A stretch of DNA of 64,000 bases from Desulfuromonadaceae bacterium (GCA_028712075.1 JAQTQX010000022.1:1-64000), one strand, 5' to 3'. Counted from the first letter of the stretch, positions 46,207 through 55,961 are shown. Translations and numbers: made by a program. Notes: generated by a model not told the origin, from the sequence alone.

Positions 46207-46293
46207 ATGAATACTAAACGCTTCTATACTGCTTTCAGCTTCTACTTTTGGTTCGGCTTTTATTTCAGGCCGTCTGCCCGGGTAGTTGTGTAA
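46207..46293 (+). CDS. Aromatic-rich leader peptide of the aroF attenuator
   Basis: 28 codons from ATG to TAA at 46291-46293. Residues 6-20 include seven Phe, three Tyr and one Trp (FYTAFSFYFWFGFYF), followed by RPSARVVV. This is the composition of attenuator leader peptides such as PheL, so ribosome stalling would report Phe/Tyr-tRNA charging. Codons 22-25 coincide with the antiterminator arm. Confidence 0.85.
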   Translation: MNTKRFYTAFSFYFWFGFYFRPSARVVV

Positions 46294-46333
46294 GCACAGA
46301 AGCCATTACACAAACCACAAACCGGGGCAGACG
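46271..46333 (+). promoter_or_regulatory. Antiterminator of the aroF attenuator
   Basis: CGTCTGCCC (46271-46279) pairs with GGGCAGACG (46325-46333), nine pairs plus two beyond a bulge. The second arm includes half of the terminator stem, so the two folds exclude each other. A separate hairpin TTGTGTAA/TTACACAA, which includes the leader stop codon, lies between them (46286-46312) and may pause RNA polymerase. Confidence 0.7.
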
Positions 46334-46352
46334 AAGGTCTCCCCGGTTTTTC
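46319..46352 (+). terminator. Attenuator terminator upstream of aroF
   Basis: AAACCGGGG (46319-46327) pairs perfectly with CCCCGGTTT (46341-46349), with an inner AGAC/GTCT extension, followed by TTTTTTC (46347-46352 region). It lies 26 bases after the leader stop. Confidence 0.85.
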
Positions 46353-46373
46353 TGTCTGCGTTTTCACATCAGC

Positions 46374-46407
46374 CAGGGCCGGGGGGAAACTTCCGGCCTG
46401 ACTTTTT
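46374..46407 (+). terminator. Second terminator-like hairpin just before aroF
   Basis: CAG-GCCGG (46374-46382, one bulge) pairs with CCGGCCTG (46393-46400), followed by ACTTTTTG. It ends about 19 bases before the aroF ATG, so it could also affect ribosome access. Confidence 0.5.
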
Positions 46408-46425
46408 GTGGGAAAGGATCGGAGA

Positions 46426-47445
46426 ATGATTATTGTAATGAAAGCAGGTGCAGCAAAGAAAGACAAAGATGAAGTTCTCAAACGCATCAAGGAGCTCGGC
46501 TACACATCACACGTTATTCATGGCACAACCCGCGATGTCATCGGCGCGATTGGTGACGAACGAGCCAAATCAGCTCTGCAGGCGCTGGAATCGCTGCATG
46601 GCGTGGAAAACGTTGTACCTATCCTGCAGCCCTATAAATTGGCCTCATTTGAGGTCAAGAAGGAGTCGAGTGTGGTGCGGATTAACGAAAATGTGTCTAT
46701 TGGCGGATCTCAAATCATCATCATGGCCGGCCCCTGCTCTGTCGAGACTGAAGAGCAGATAATAGAATCCGCCCAAGCCGTGAAAAAATCCGGTGCGCAC
46801 GTTTTGCGTGGTGGTGCTTTCAAACCACGCACGTCACCCTACTCCTTTCAGGGGCTTGAGGAAGAGGGCTTAAAGTTGCTGGCGAAAGCTCGTGATTTGA
46901 CCGGGCTTCCCTTCGTTACTGAGGTTATTAATCCAGAAACGGCTGAGATGGTGGCAGCGTATGCAGATATACTTCAAATTGGTGCCCGCAACTCGCAGAA
47001 TTTTGCCCTACTCAAGAAAGTCGGACAGCTTGGCAAACCGGTGCTGTTAAAACGAGGTATGGCGATGACAATTCAGGAGCTGCTCATGAGCGCTGAATAC
47101 ATCATGAGTGAAGGAAATCAGTCCGTTATTCTCTGTGAGCGCGGTATTCGCACCTTTGAAACAGCCACTCGCAACACCCTTGATTTATCGGCTATTCCGG
47201 TCCTGAAAAGAAAAACCCACTTGCCAGTTATAATTGACCCATCTCATGGCACCGGCAACCATCATTATGTTGCCCCTATGTGCTACGCTGCTGTGGCAGC
47301 AGGTGCGGACGGTTTGATCATAGAGGTGCACCCGGACCCTGAACACGCATCGTCAGACGGAGCCCAATCATTGAAACCCGAAAAATTTGAGCTAATGATG
47401 CAAAAACTGCGCTTATTTGCCGAGGTGGATGGACGAACACTGTAA
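46426..47445 (+). CDS. aroF: 3-deoxy-7-phosphoheptulonate (DAHP) synthase, type I beta
   Basis: 339 residues from the ATG at 46426 (AAGGATCGGAG upstream). First step of aromatic amino acid synthesis: PEP plus erythrose 4-phosphate. An N-terminal ferredoxin-like/ACT-type regulatory domain (about 1-70: [17 protein letters not shown]) is followed by the catalytic barrel with [55 protein letters not shown] and [12 protein letters not shown]. This resembles the Thermotoga-type enzyme, which is inhibited by Tyr/Phe. Expression appears controlled by the attenuator upstream. Confidence 0.94.
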   Translation: MIIVMKAGAAKKDKDEVLKRIKELGYTSHVIHGTTRDVIGAIGDERAKSALQALESLHGVENVVPILQPYKLASFEVKKESSVVRINENVSIGGSQIIIMAGPCSVETEEQIIESAQAVKKSGAHVLRGGAFKPRTSPYSFQGLEEEGLKLLAKARDLTGLPFVTEVINPETAEMVAAYADILQIGARNSQNFALLKKVGQLGKPVLLKRGMAMTIQELLMSAEYIMSEGNQSVILCERGIRTFETATRNTLDLSAIPVLKRKTHLPVIIDPSHGTGNHHYVAPMCYAAVAAGADGLIIEVHPDPEHASSDGAQSLKPEKFELMMQKLRLFAEVDGRTL

Positions 47446-47636
47446 GCTGAAATTGTTTTAAAGCTCCATCACAACCCGAATTTCAAGTACGTTAATTTTG
47501 ATTCTGAAGAGCCAGTTTTAGCAATTTTGCTTGTAACTATACCGAATACATTGTATAAAGCCGCCACTATTCGTATTCGGAATTAAACTTGCTGGATAGT
47601 ACTGAACCGATTGAAATTTGTTTTTTTTGTCTGAAT

Positions 47637-47711
<75 letters not shown>

Positions 47712-47761
47712 TTAAAAACCAAGTGGAATCAAATATTTAGAAGCATTGATTCCCAGATTGT

Positions 47762-47802
47762 GCCCGGTACTGTATCTAAACGGTATCGGGCTTTTTCTTT
47801 TT
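47762..47802 (+). terminator. Intrinsic terminator of tRNA-Gly
   Basis: GCCCGGTAC (47762-47770) pairs with GTATCGGGC (47783-47791, one G-U), followed by TTTTTCTTTTT. Confidence 0.9.
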
Positions 47803-48004
47803 AGGGGTGTGATGAAGTCTTCTCCGATTTGACAAAACTTATCATGGATCTCCCTAGTTTTATCTTTGATATTGTTATTGTACACTGATTTGCCAGACAG
47901 CTTTCGAATCTCGTCCCCCGTTACAATTATAACGATGGCTTACAGCGTAACTCTGTAGGCCATTTTTACAGTTTGATACCAGACTAATATCCTAAATTGA
48001 ACAC

Positions 48005-48033
48005 TTGACAGTATAGACCGTATCAAATATCTT
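48005..48033 (+). promoter_or_regulatory. Candidate sigma-70 promoter of the HD-GYP regulator gene
   Basis: TTGACA (48005-48010, perfect), a 17-base spacer, then TATCTT (48028-48033, four of six). A leader of about 80 bases precedes the ATG. Otherwise 47803-48120 shows no gene. Confidence 0.55.
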
Positions 48034-48120
48034 TCATTAGTTGGTTGACCATCTTTAGACAAATGATAAATAATTTTCCCTCGTACGATCTATCAACAGT
48101 TCAAGGAAGTATGGAGCCAT

Positions 48121-49260
48121 ATGCCTCTTAAAGCAGAAACCACTCCGAACAATATGCCTCTTGTCCTGATTGTTGATGATAGCCGGTCAGTAAGAGCATT
48201 AGTTCGAAAACTCTTGGAAAGCGCTGGATATGCTGTTATTGAGGCGATTGATGGCATCATCGGACTGGAAGTAATCGCGGCCAGTAAGCCTGATGTTGTG
48301 CTGTTAGATATTGAGATGCCAAATAAATCAGGTATTGAAGTACTTGCCGAATTGGATGCTACAAATAGACTCTTCTCAGTTGTTATGTGTACTACTCTGT
48401 CAGGCCATGATGCCGTTGTGGACGGTTTGAGGCGGGGCGCTGATGATTACATAATAAAGCCCTTTCAAAATAATGAATTTCTGGCTCGTATGACCGCTGC
48501 AACTCGGACAGCTCAAAATAAACGATTACTGTTTGAAGCACGAATTACGGCAGAGCGTACTGTCAAACAGTTGCGCCAGATGCAGGGTGTATTATCGGAA
48601 CAAAAGTTGGTCGAACAAAAGGTCAGAGAAATATCTGAAGCACAGAGTGCAACCATATTTGCAATGGCAAAATTAGCCGAATTTCGGGATGATGACACCG
48701 GTGGGCATTTGGAACGAGTCCGGGAGTTTTGTCGACTGCTTGCTGAGGATCTCCGTAGTAACTCATCATATGCAAATCAAATAACAATAGAGTTCGTTGA
48801 TTGTATCCAACATGCTGCTCCTCTCCATGATATTGGAAAGGTGGCAATTCCTGATAGTATCTTACAGAAACCCGGTAAACTTACTCCTGAAGAGTTTGAA
48901 AAGATGAAATCTCACACTGTTATCGGAGCCGATAATTTACAGTTGGTTTACAATAATTACCCGGGCAATTTGTTTGTAGGCATGGGAATCGAAATAGCTC
49001 TCTATCATCATGAACGATGGGATGGCTCAGGCTATCCGGATGGTTTAGTGAACAAGAACATACCATTGTCCGCCCGCATCATGGCTCTGGCAGATGTTTA
49101 TGACGCTTTACGATCAGATAGGTGTTACCGTAAAGGCCTGACTCATGATCAAGTCAGAAATATTATTCTTGAAGCTGATGGTAAACACTTTGATCCTGAA
49201 ATTGTTATGGCCTTTTTGCGAATAGAAAATGCTTTTGCCTGTATGGGGCAAGACGGATAG
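48121..49260 (+). CDS. HD-GYP response regulator (RpfG-like c-di-GMP phosphodiesterase)
   Basis: 379 residues. Receiver 1-125 with DDSRSVRALVRKLLE, phospho-Asp in VVLLDIEMPNKSG and IIKPFQ; a coiled linker; then an HD-GYP domain with HLERVREFCRLLAE, HAAPLHDIGKVAIPDSIL, MKSHTVIGAD, ALYHHERWDGSGYPDGL (GYP intact) and ADVYDALRSDRCY. Catalytic residues are all present, so it should hydrolyse c-di-GMP. The cognate kinase is not adjacent. It has slightly higher AT content than its neighbours. Confidence 0.93.
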   Translation: MPLKAETTPNNMPLVLIVDDSRSVRALVRKLLESAGYAVIEAIDGIIGLEVIAASKPDVVLLDIEMPNKSGIEVLAELDATNRLFSVVMCTTLSGHDAVVDGLRRGADDYIIKPFQNNEFLARMTAATRTAQNKRLLFEARITAERTVKQLRQMQGVLSEQKLVEQKVREISEAQSATIFAMAKLAEFRDDDTGGHLERVREFCRLLAEDLRSNSSYANQITIEFVDCIQHAAPLHDIGKVAIPDSILQKPGKLTPEEFEKMKSHTVIGADNLQLVYNNYPGNLFVGMGIEIALYHHERWDGSGYPDGLVNKNIPLSARIMALADVYDALRSDRCYRKGLTHDQVRNIILEADGKHFDPEIVMAFLRIENAFACMGQDG

Positions 49261-49471
49261 GTATATGAACGGTGATGTTGCACTGGCAACGGGAGAGAAT
49301 TCCGGGGAACTGAGAAAACAAAAGCGACAACAAGCGTGCTCTGAAATCAGACATTCAGGGGAAGGATCAAGCAGCCTGAAAGTCCAATTCCGGCTGAGGC
49401 GTTTCGTCCCGCATGAAAGCGGATGGCATTGGCGTTTGTCAACCGACTACCACCTTTTCCGCAAAATATCC

Positions 49472-52400
49472 CTACTTGAATTCCAGTTTGTAAAAGAGAT
49501 CAGCTCCGCTTTCGTTGCCGGTCTGCGTTTCGATTTGCCACTGTTTGAAAATATCGTACCGTAGCAGAAACAGGTTGCTTCCGGTAAACAGAGACCTGCC
49601 ATAACTGATATAGAGCTTCGGAGTTAAAAACTTGCCCACGGTGAGCATCGTCTCGGTGATGCCTGGTTGCACCGCAGCCGGTATCGAACCAGGAGCTGTT
49701 GCCGGGAGCGGTTTGTACCCCATAGGGCTGGTACTCCCTCCGACGCCCCCCTGAATCTCAAGCGTACTCAGTCCCAGCTGGTTTTTCAGCTGATCCTGCA
49801 AAACCGAAGCCTGGCTGGAAGTGAGCAGTGCGCCGGCAGCCTGGGCCATGAGACCGGTCTGTTCACCGTTGGTGCCGAGCGGATGGCCGAGAACTATATA
49901 CGCCAGAACATCCACATCCGGCATGGCGGGCACAGAATATAGTTTGGTAACCGGGTTCTGGAGAGGTCCTGTAACCGTAACGCCGGCCCGCACGTCGCCA
50001 ACCGTGCGCAGAGCCAGAAAGTCAAGGGCTGGTCGGTTGACAGGGCCGCCAGCAAAGTACAGGCGGCCGCGAACGATTTCAAGGTCCACCCCGTAGGTCC
50101 GGTACCGCCCTTTGACCACATTGATCTCACCGCTGCTGGTAATGCTGTCGAGACTATCTGATGAAAGATCCACTGCCCCGCCCAATCGGGCGTCGATTCC
50201 CGCCACCTTGATAAAGACCTTATCGCCGAGAAGTACCCGGATCTGAACGTCCAGAGCCAGGGGAGAACGTGCGGCGATCGGTACGACTGCCCCCTCCATG
50301 ATGATATCACTACTAGGAGTGATAACCGTGCTGGCGGGTGAACCGTACAGGCTCAATTCCGGCAGTCTCAGATCACCGCGCAGCCTGAACTTTTGCGGCG
50401 TCCCGTCAAAAGTGAGTTCCGGCGTACACAGAAGCTGGAATTCGGGAAAATGTACGGTTTGAAAATTGTCACCGCGAATTGTGCCATGGTAACCTGATAC
50501 CCTCCAGCCGGCAAGCGTGATGAGCGCGGTTCCCTCGATATGGCCTGGCCCGGAAAACGCTCTGAAAGAGTCTATGAGGATGAGGTTTTTTTCCAGTCGT
50601 GCCGCGAGCTGGACGTCCTTGAGCTGGATGCCTGCGGACGGCAGATACGCACCGGCCCCGGACAGTTTCAACGTGCCGTCGAAGTGCGGATCTTCCCAGG
50701 TTCCGCCGCCGCTCAGTTCCGCATCAAGCTCTCCGAAGCTTTTCTGGACCATTCCCGGGAATAAGTCAGAAATAATTCCTCTTTCCTGAAATTGACCGGC
50801 GAGCTTTGCCTGCAAAGGCCCCTTCTGGTTGACGGCAAGCGGAAAACGAGCCGGGACCGGCAGTTGGAAGCTTCCCCGGGCTTGACCGTATGTGGCCATA
50901 GTCAGTACAAGGGTGCCGGACAGCGATTCTCCGCGCCATTCCCAGTTTGCTGTTGCCGATGAGGAGGTGAGGTTCACCCCGCCTTCGCCGCCTTTCTGGT
51001 GTATTGTCCCTCCGGAAAGTGCGGCACTGCCGTCCAGCTCAAAGCGCTGTCCAGGGATCATATTCCCGTTTGCCCGGCCGCTGAGGCGTCCTGCAACCCT
51101 TGTGTCGGCAGGGAACCATGGCTTGAGCAGCGCAAGGTTGATTCCACTCAGTTCCACCGTCAGTTTACCTTTATCCGGCATGGACAGGCGAAACGGTGCG
51201 GACGAGGAAAAGGTCCCATGTAATCTCCCCCCGGTTGCCTCATGTACGTCAATACCAACCTTAATTCCGTTCTCGTTCCCGGACAAGGTTAGCGAGCTCT
51301 GCTCGAACATTATACTGGCTCCCTGTCTGGTATAGATGCCGCTCCCGGCAGCGTTTCCCTCCATGGTCAGCCGACTGCCCGGCAGGAATTCTGTCCGGAG
51401 CGTACCGTGGCTGTTTCCCGTGATCTTTTCATCCTTCAGGTAGGGATTGGCTCTCGCCAGGTTCAGGCCGGCCCATTTCAACCGGAATTGGCCGATGAGT
51501 GGACTCAGGACCAGATCGGCAGCAGCTTCTACCCGCTCCCCTGCAGCGGATGTCAGGGCCAGTGGGGACAGGGAAAATTTCCCGGCGCCGACGGCAAAAG
51601 CTGCCGGAGCCTCCAGATTCCACGGTCCGCTGCCGTTGCCCCCGGAGAAGCGGGTGATATTGCCCTCCCAGAGGCCGGAGCTGTACCCTGCAGACATGGT
51701 CATCTCCGCTCCGGCTCCGGCTGAACGGAGCGAAGCGTTCACCGTGTGGTGAAGCGGTGTGCCGGCCGCTGCAAACGTCACGGCGTTCATTGTGTAGCCG
51801 CTGTAGGCGACATCCCGCAGGGATGCAGAGACATGCAGAGGGGAGGCTGTGCCGTGAAGGAACCTGGCTGTCAGGTCGGCCGTTGCTGCTCGCGCTCCAC
51901 CGTACGCAAGCGCACTCCCGGTGCCAGAAGCGGCGCCACTGAGTTGTCGGTCACGCCAGCGTACCCATCCTTCGACATCGAAAGCCCCGGTCGATCCCGG
52001 TATCAGACGGGACAGGTCGCTGATCTGTGCGGTCAGGGCCAGCCGATCGTTCAGTTCTCCGGAGGCGAGCAGATTAAAGCCTTTACCCTGAAGCTCCAGC
52101 CGGGAGAGCGATAGGTTGTTGCCGGCAAAATCAGCCTCCACTCTGCCGGTCAACGCCTGACCATGCAGACGGCTTTCCAGGAGGATGCCGCTGACGTACC
52201 CTGTAATGGGTCTGTTTCCGGCCCACGCCAGGGAGCCGGTGGCATTGAAATTTGCGACACCCTTCCAGCCGGGGTCAACCCTGGCAGGATCGAGATTCCG
52301 GCCACTGATCGATCCCCGCAGCACAAAGCTGTCGCGCCAGTCCAAATCAATGCTTCCTGCCACGGTTCCATCGAGGATTCTGGCATTCAAGGGGGCCACT

Positions 52401-53473
52401 GTTGCCCCTTCACGAGTGCCGTGATAGGAAGCTGAAAGCGTCGCACTCTGCCAGTCGTGTGCCTGATTGGCCAGGGTGACTGTGCCCCGATAGCTGTCCG
52501 GAGTTCCCGCGAACCTCAGAACGCCAGAGAGGTCGGTCGGCAGATTCAGTTCGTGGGCGAGATCGAGGCCGGATGCCTTGATCTCCAGTGTCAGTACCGG
52601 CTCCCGTGGCGTTACCGCCAGCGAGCCATCGGCCGTTACCATACCTCGTCGTCCCGGACTGGTCAGGAAGATTTGGCGCAGATTAAAGGTAGTGCTCGTC
52701 ATCCCCACCTCGCCGCCTAGCTCCAGAAGCTTCCGCATTCCAGCACCCCCGGCAACCGTGACCTCCCCGGCAACCTGCTCAGACGAGATCACGGTTGCCG
52801 GGCGAACCTGCAATGTAAACCGGTCCATCCCCGCCAGGGGATGCGCCGTGGCAATCGCCAGATCCGCCTCGAGGAACGGCCGCTTAAAGCCGGCTGAAAC
52901 AGTGCCATGTATGGAGCCGGCAGGGGATACCGTCTCAAGACCGGTGATGGAGAGGATGCCGTCCTGCCAGGTAGCGGAACCGGTGATGGAAGCCACCCGC
53001 AGAGGTTGTTCCTGCAGACGGCGGTAGATGATGTCTGTCATCCGCACCCGTCCGATGGTTACATCAAACAGCTGCTCATTTCCTGACACACTCGGCCAGG
53101 CCAGAATCGGTGGTTTTACCTCGGAAAGGGCATCATCCTGTATTTTCACCCCGTTGATGGCCAGCTCCTTGACGGCAACCGTGCCGGTCAACAGAAGGAG
53201 CGGCTTCCAGCGCAGCTCAATGGTTTCAAGTTCAAGCGCTTGCTGCCCACTGCCTACCCGCACCCCTGTGAGGAGCAGATGGTCGAGCGCCCTCCCCTCG
53301 ATCTTTTGTGCGGAGAAACTGACTCCGCCCAGAGGGACGACCGTTGCCAGAAGCCAGCGGGTGCCCTCCGTCGTTGCGGCGGTCCAGACAACACATGCAA
53401 CTGCTGCGGCTGCCACAGTGGTCAGGGCGATCGCCATTACTGCAACAAGGCTCTTTATGGTCAGCCGTTTCAT
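49472..53473 (-). CDS. tamB: TamB-like translocation and assembly module protein
   Basis: 1333 residues. An N-terminal signal-anchor (SLVAVMAIALTTVAAAAVACVVW) is followed by a very long repeated beta-helix of AsmA/TamB type, and a C-terminal TamB (DUF490) domain (from about 950) with GVDLEIVRGRLYFAGGPVNRPALD, VLAYIVLGHPLG and a final beta stretch ending YKLEFK. It spans the periplasm from the inner membrane and works with TamA in outer-membrane protein insertion or lipid transport. Its start overlaps the end of tamA by four bases. Confidence 0.92.
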   Translation of the reverse strand: MKRLTIKSLVAVMAIALTTVAAAAVACVVWTAATTEGTRWLLATVVPLGGVSFSAQKIEGRALDHLLLTGVRVGSGQQALELETIELRWKPLLLLTGTVAVKELAINGVKIQDDALSEVKPPILAWPSVSGNEQLFDVTIGRVRMTDIIYRRLQEQPLRVASITGSATWQDGILSITGLETVSPAGSIHGTVSAGFKRPFLEADLAIATAHPLAGMDRFTLQVRPATVISSEQVAGEVTVAGGAGMRKLLELGGEVGMTSTTFNLRQIFLTSPGRRGMVTADGSLAVTPREPVLTLEIKASGLDLAHELNLPTDLSGVLRFAGTPDSYRGTVTLANQAHDWQSATLSASYHGTREGATVAPLNARILDGTVAGSIDLDWRDSFVLRGSISGRNLDPARVDPGWKGVANFNATGSLAWAGNRPITGYVSGILLESRLHGQALTGRVEADFAGNNLSLSRLELQGKGFNLLASGELNDRLALTAQISDLSRLIPGSTGAFDVEGWVRWRDRQLSGAASGTGSALAYGGARAATADLTARFLHGTASPLHVSASLRDVAYSGYTMNAVTFAAAGTPLHHTVNASLRSAGAGAEMTMSAGYSSGLWEGNITRFSGGNGSGPWNLEAPAAFAVGAGKFSLSPLALTSAAGERVEAAADLVLSPLIGQFRLKWAGLNLARANPYLKDEKITGNSHGTLRTEFLPGSRLTMEGNAAGSGIYTRQGASIMFEQSSLTLSGNENGIKVGIDVHEATGGRLHGTFSSSAPFRLSMPDKGKLTVELSGINLALLKPWFPADTRVAGRLSGRANGNMIPGQRFELDGSAALSGGTIHQKGGEGGVNLTSSSATANWEWRGESLSGTLVLTMATYGQARGSFQLPVPARFPLAVNQKGPLQAKLAGQFQERGIISDLFPGMVQKSFGELDAELSGGGTWEDPHFDGTLKLSGAGAYLPSAGIQLKDVQLAARLEKNLILIDSFRAFSGPGHIEGTALITLAGWRVSGYHGTIRGDNFQTVHFPEFQLLCTPELTFDGTPQKFRLRGDLRLPELSLYGSPASTVITPSSDIIMEGAVVPIAARSPLALDVQIRVLLGDKVFIKVAGIDARLGGAVDLSSDSLDSITSSGEINVVKGRYRTYGVDLEIVRGRLYFAGGPVNRPALDFLALRTVGDVRAGVTVTGPLQNPVTKLYSVPAMPDVDVLAYIVLGHPLGTNGEQTGLMAQAAGALLTSSQASVLQDQLKNQLGLSTLEIQGGVGGSTSPMGYKPLPATAPGSIPAAVQPGITETMLTVGKFLTPKLYISYGRSLFTGSNLFLLRYDIFKQWQIETQTGNESGADLFYKLEFK

Positions 53474-55227
53474 AGCTCGAACCCAACGGTGAAATGGAAA
53501 TGTATTGACGGGTTGTCTACTCCCAACGGACGGGCGACTGACAGGTTCAGTGTTCCTACGGAGGTAAAATAGTGCAGGCCGACACCCGCACCCTGGAATA
53601 TGCTGAAATTGGAGAATGAATTGGCGGCGTTGCCTGCATCGAAAAAGATGGAAACACCCCAGTCCTTGAGAATTGCCCGGTGCAGCTCGATGCTGGAGGT
53701 CAGGAGTTGCGTGCCTCCCACAACATTACCGGACGCATCGCGTGGACCGAGGGATTTGTAAGAGTAGCCGCGCACACTCTGGTCACCGCCGGCAAAAAAA
53801 CGGAACGAAGGGGGGATGTCACGAAGTGGATCGTTCAGCAGGGTTGTTCCCACTTTGGCGCGCGTATGCAGGGAAAGACGCCAGGGGAGCGGCAGAAGAT
53901 AGCTCCCTTCGGCCAGAATCTGGACAAGTGCAGTATCAGAACCGAGAACCTGATGAGTGCCGTGCAGATCAAGGGCATAACGGAAGCCCCGGTGTGGGCG
54001 TACCGGGTTATCGTATCGATCATCGATAAATCGTAATCCCGGCAGGAGGAGCCGTGAGGTGGAATCCTGAATACCCACAGAATACTCTTCATATTGGGCC
54101 TTTATATAGGCAGTACCCACTGTGCCCGTACCGAAACTCCTGTTGCGGGCCAGTTCCAGGGCCGCTATCCTGCTGGAGTAAGCGGTGGTGTCCTCCTGCT
54201 GCAGATTTAACTGAAAGGTGGTGGAACTTCTGACATCCGTCGGGCTCGGTATGATGTAGCCGGTCACCAGACCCTGAAGCCGCTCGGCAACAAACAGCTG
54301 TGAATACAGTTCATGTCCCAGGTGAAACATGTTCAGATCACGGTACCGGACGGTGAAGCGAGCACCGGTGTCTGTGCCGTAGCCTATCCCCGGGCGCAGC
54401 GACTTGGCTGGCCTCTCCTTCAACTGTATGGTTACCGGAACCATTAGTGCGTCTGCATCCTGTTTTTCCGGAGTTATGGTCACCTCTGTGAAACGTTCGG
54501 AATTGGTGAGATTGCGCTGGGTTTCGCCAAGGCGGGTATAGGAAAAGGGTTCACCGGAACGGTAGGTCAGGTGGCGACGGAGGAAACTGCCTGGATAGTC
54601 TGGCGCCCCATGGAAGTGTGTCTCACCGAAGAGATACTTGTCACCCGTATTCAGAACAAGCTCGATCACGGCGGTTGTTGCGCCGCGTGAGATACGGATT
54701 TCGTGCCGGGAAAATTCCGCGTTAAGATACCCAAAATCGCGGGCTCGTGATATCAGCGCCCCCTTGGTTTCCTCGTACACGTGCTGCAGCAGCACGTCAC
54801 CCTTTTTCAGGGGAAATGCTTCAACTGCCGTGAGGAGGGATCTTTCATCATGCCCCTGCCCGGTCAGGGTCACCGTTACGGAGGTCAGGCGCACCGGTTC
54901 TCCCGGCACTACCGTAACCAGCATACGGGAGCCATCTCCGGCCCCTTCGATCATAACGGTGACTAAGGCGTTGTAATAGCCGAACGGTTCCAGAGCCACC
55001 CTGGTTTTATGTACAGCCTGCTGTGAAAAACGGTTGAGCCAGACTTTGTCCACCGTTTCATCCCGAACCTGTTCGGCAGGTATAACGAGCGACTCCTGCA
55101 CATTTTTCAGAGCATCACCTTCAATGCCGGTAATGACGATTTCGATCTGTTCAGCGGCATACAGAGGCGTTGCAAGAATGAGCCAGAGTATCAGAAGAGC
55201 AAGAGCTGTATGGATTGCCTTCTCCAT
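53470..55227 (-). CDS. tamA: TamA-like outer-membrane Omp85 protein
   Basis: 585 residues. Signal peptide (LALLILWLILATPLYAAEQ), about three POTRA domains (about 25-260; the last includes FGETHFHGAPDY), and a C-terminal 16-strand Omp85 barrel with PGIGYGTDTGARF, RLLLPGLRF, the FFAGGDQSVRGYSYKSLGP signature (VRGY motif) and a final aromatic strand. It is the outer-membrane partner of TamB encoded next. Confidence 0.92.
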   Translation of the reverse strand: MEKAIHTALALLILWLILATPLYAAEQIEIVITGIEGDALKNVQESLVIPAEQVRDETVDKVWLNRFSQQAVHKTRVALEPFGYYNALVTVMIEGAGDGSRMLVTVVPGEPVRLTSVTVTLTGQGHDERSLLTAVEAFPLKKGDVLLQHVYEETKGALISRARDFGYLNAEFSRHEIRISRGATTAVIELVLNTGDKYLFGETHFHGAPDYPGSFLRRHLTYRSGEPFSYTRLGETQRNLTNSERFTEVTITPEKQDADALMVPVTIQLKERPAKSLRPGIGYGTDTGARFTVRYRDLNMFHLGHELYSQLFVAERLQGLVTGYIIPSPTDVRSSTTFQLNLQQEDTTAYSSRIAALELARNRSFGTGTVGTAYIKAQYEEYSVGIQDSTSRLLLPGLRFIDDRYDNPVRPHRGFRYALDLHGTHQVLGSDTALVQILAEGSYLLPLPWRLSLHTRAKVGTTLLNDPLRDIPPSFRFFAGGDQSVRGYSYKSLGPRDASGNVVGGTQLLTSSIELHRAILKDWGVSIFFDAGNAANSFSNFSIFQGAGVGLHYFTSVGTLNLSVARPLGVDNPSIHFHFTVGFEL

Positions 55228-55461
55228 TTTATAATCTCATCGGTAATCTTTCCAAACCAGAGGGATGTGCGCTGAGACCATCATTGTCGATTACTTATAT
55301 TTATAGCACTCCGACTGCAGAAAGATAGACCAATTCACCAGACACTCGGGAAACGGTATATTATTCTCGGCAGACGATATGGTTTGCAGATTCAATGGCA
55401 ACGAATGAAAAAATACCAGGCTCTGTCACCACGCGGAACGATGACAACGTCGCTATGATGT

Positions 55462-55536
55462 CTAAGTCCGTTGTGCTAAATAGACGACGACGTATACTAA
55501 AACGATAACAACCAAAATCCCGATGATAATATCCAT
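55462..55536 (-). CDS. 24-residue single-TM peptide
   Basis: Starts at an ATG with GGAGG six bases upstream and ends at TAG. Sequence opens MDIIIGILVVIVLVYVVVYL and ends AQRT: one membrane helix with a short basic tail. It is very similar in pattern to the peptide just upstream (55565-55630). Confidence 0.6.
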   Translation of the reverse strand: MDIIIGILVVIVLVYVVVYLAQRT

Positions 55537-55564
55537 TGTAACCTCCGGTAACATGACAAAATGA

Positions 55565-55630
55565 TTATACTAATCTAACAACAAGAATCACTAATATAAC
55601 GACTACCAATACCGCAATGAGGAATCCCAT
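55565..55630 (-). CDS. 21-residue single-TM peptide
   Basis: ATG with a strong AAGGAGAAGGA upstream, TAA stop. Opens MGFLIAVLVVVILVILVV, ends RLV. It shares the I/V/L-rich helix and near-terminal Arg with the 24-residue peptide 28 bases downstream, so the pair may have arisen by duplication. Confidence 0.6.
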   Translation of the reverse strand: MGFLIAVLVVVILVILVVRLV

Positions 55631-55961
55631 TTTCCTTCTCCTTTCTACTGCTTTTATTATGCAGAAATCATGAAACTGCCAGCATTCTGACAAGAATGTA
55701 TAAGGCAACTACCGTGCCAGTGAGTACCGGCGGGGAGCAATGGTGTAAGGGCTTGATTATTAGGGGTAAATAGTGTTGTGTGCGGAGGCGGGTATATGAT
55801 GTTCATCAACATAATCCGTCAGGAGTAACATAACCGGCAAATATGACGGATCACCATTATGTGGCCAATTATACGGGAATTGGTAACCTGGTACTGATAA
55901 CGGACCCCATGAAAAAACCGGGAACACCAAGATGAACATGACAGAGAGTTTCTGCGCCGAT
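55631..55961. other. Intergenic region upstream of the tiny peptides, no gene recognised
   Basis: 331 bases that hold the promoter region of the two peptides and the 3' flank of the giant glucan synthase gene. A 30-codon plus-strand ORF (about 55842-55934) lacks a well-placed ribosome-binding site. No clear terminator was seen for the synthase. The 55228-55461 stretch, on the other side, also shows nothing convincing. Confidence 0.5.

Noticed and set aside
55842-55934. 30-codon plus-strand ORF (starts MTDHHYVANYTG)
   Set aside because: The nearest AGGAG is too far from the ATG and the product looks like random sequence.
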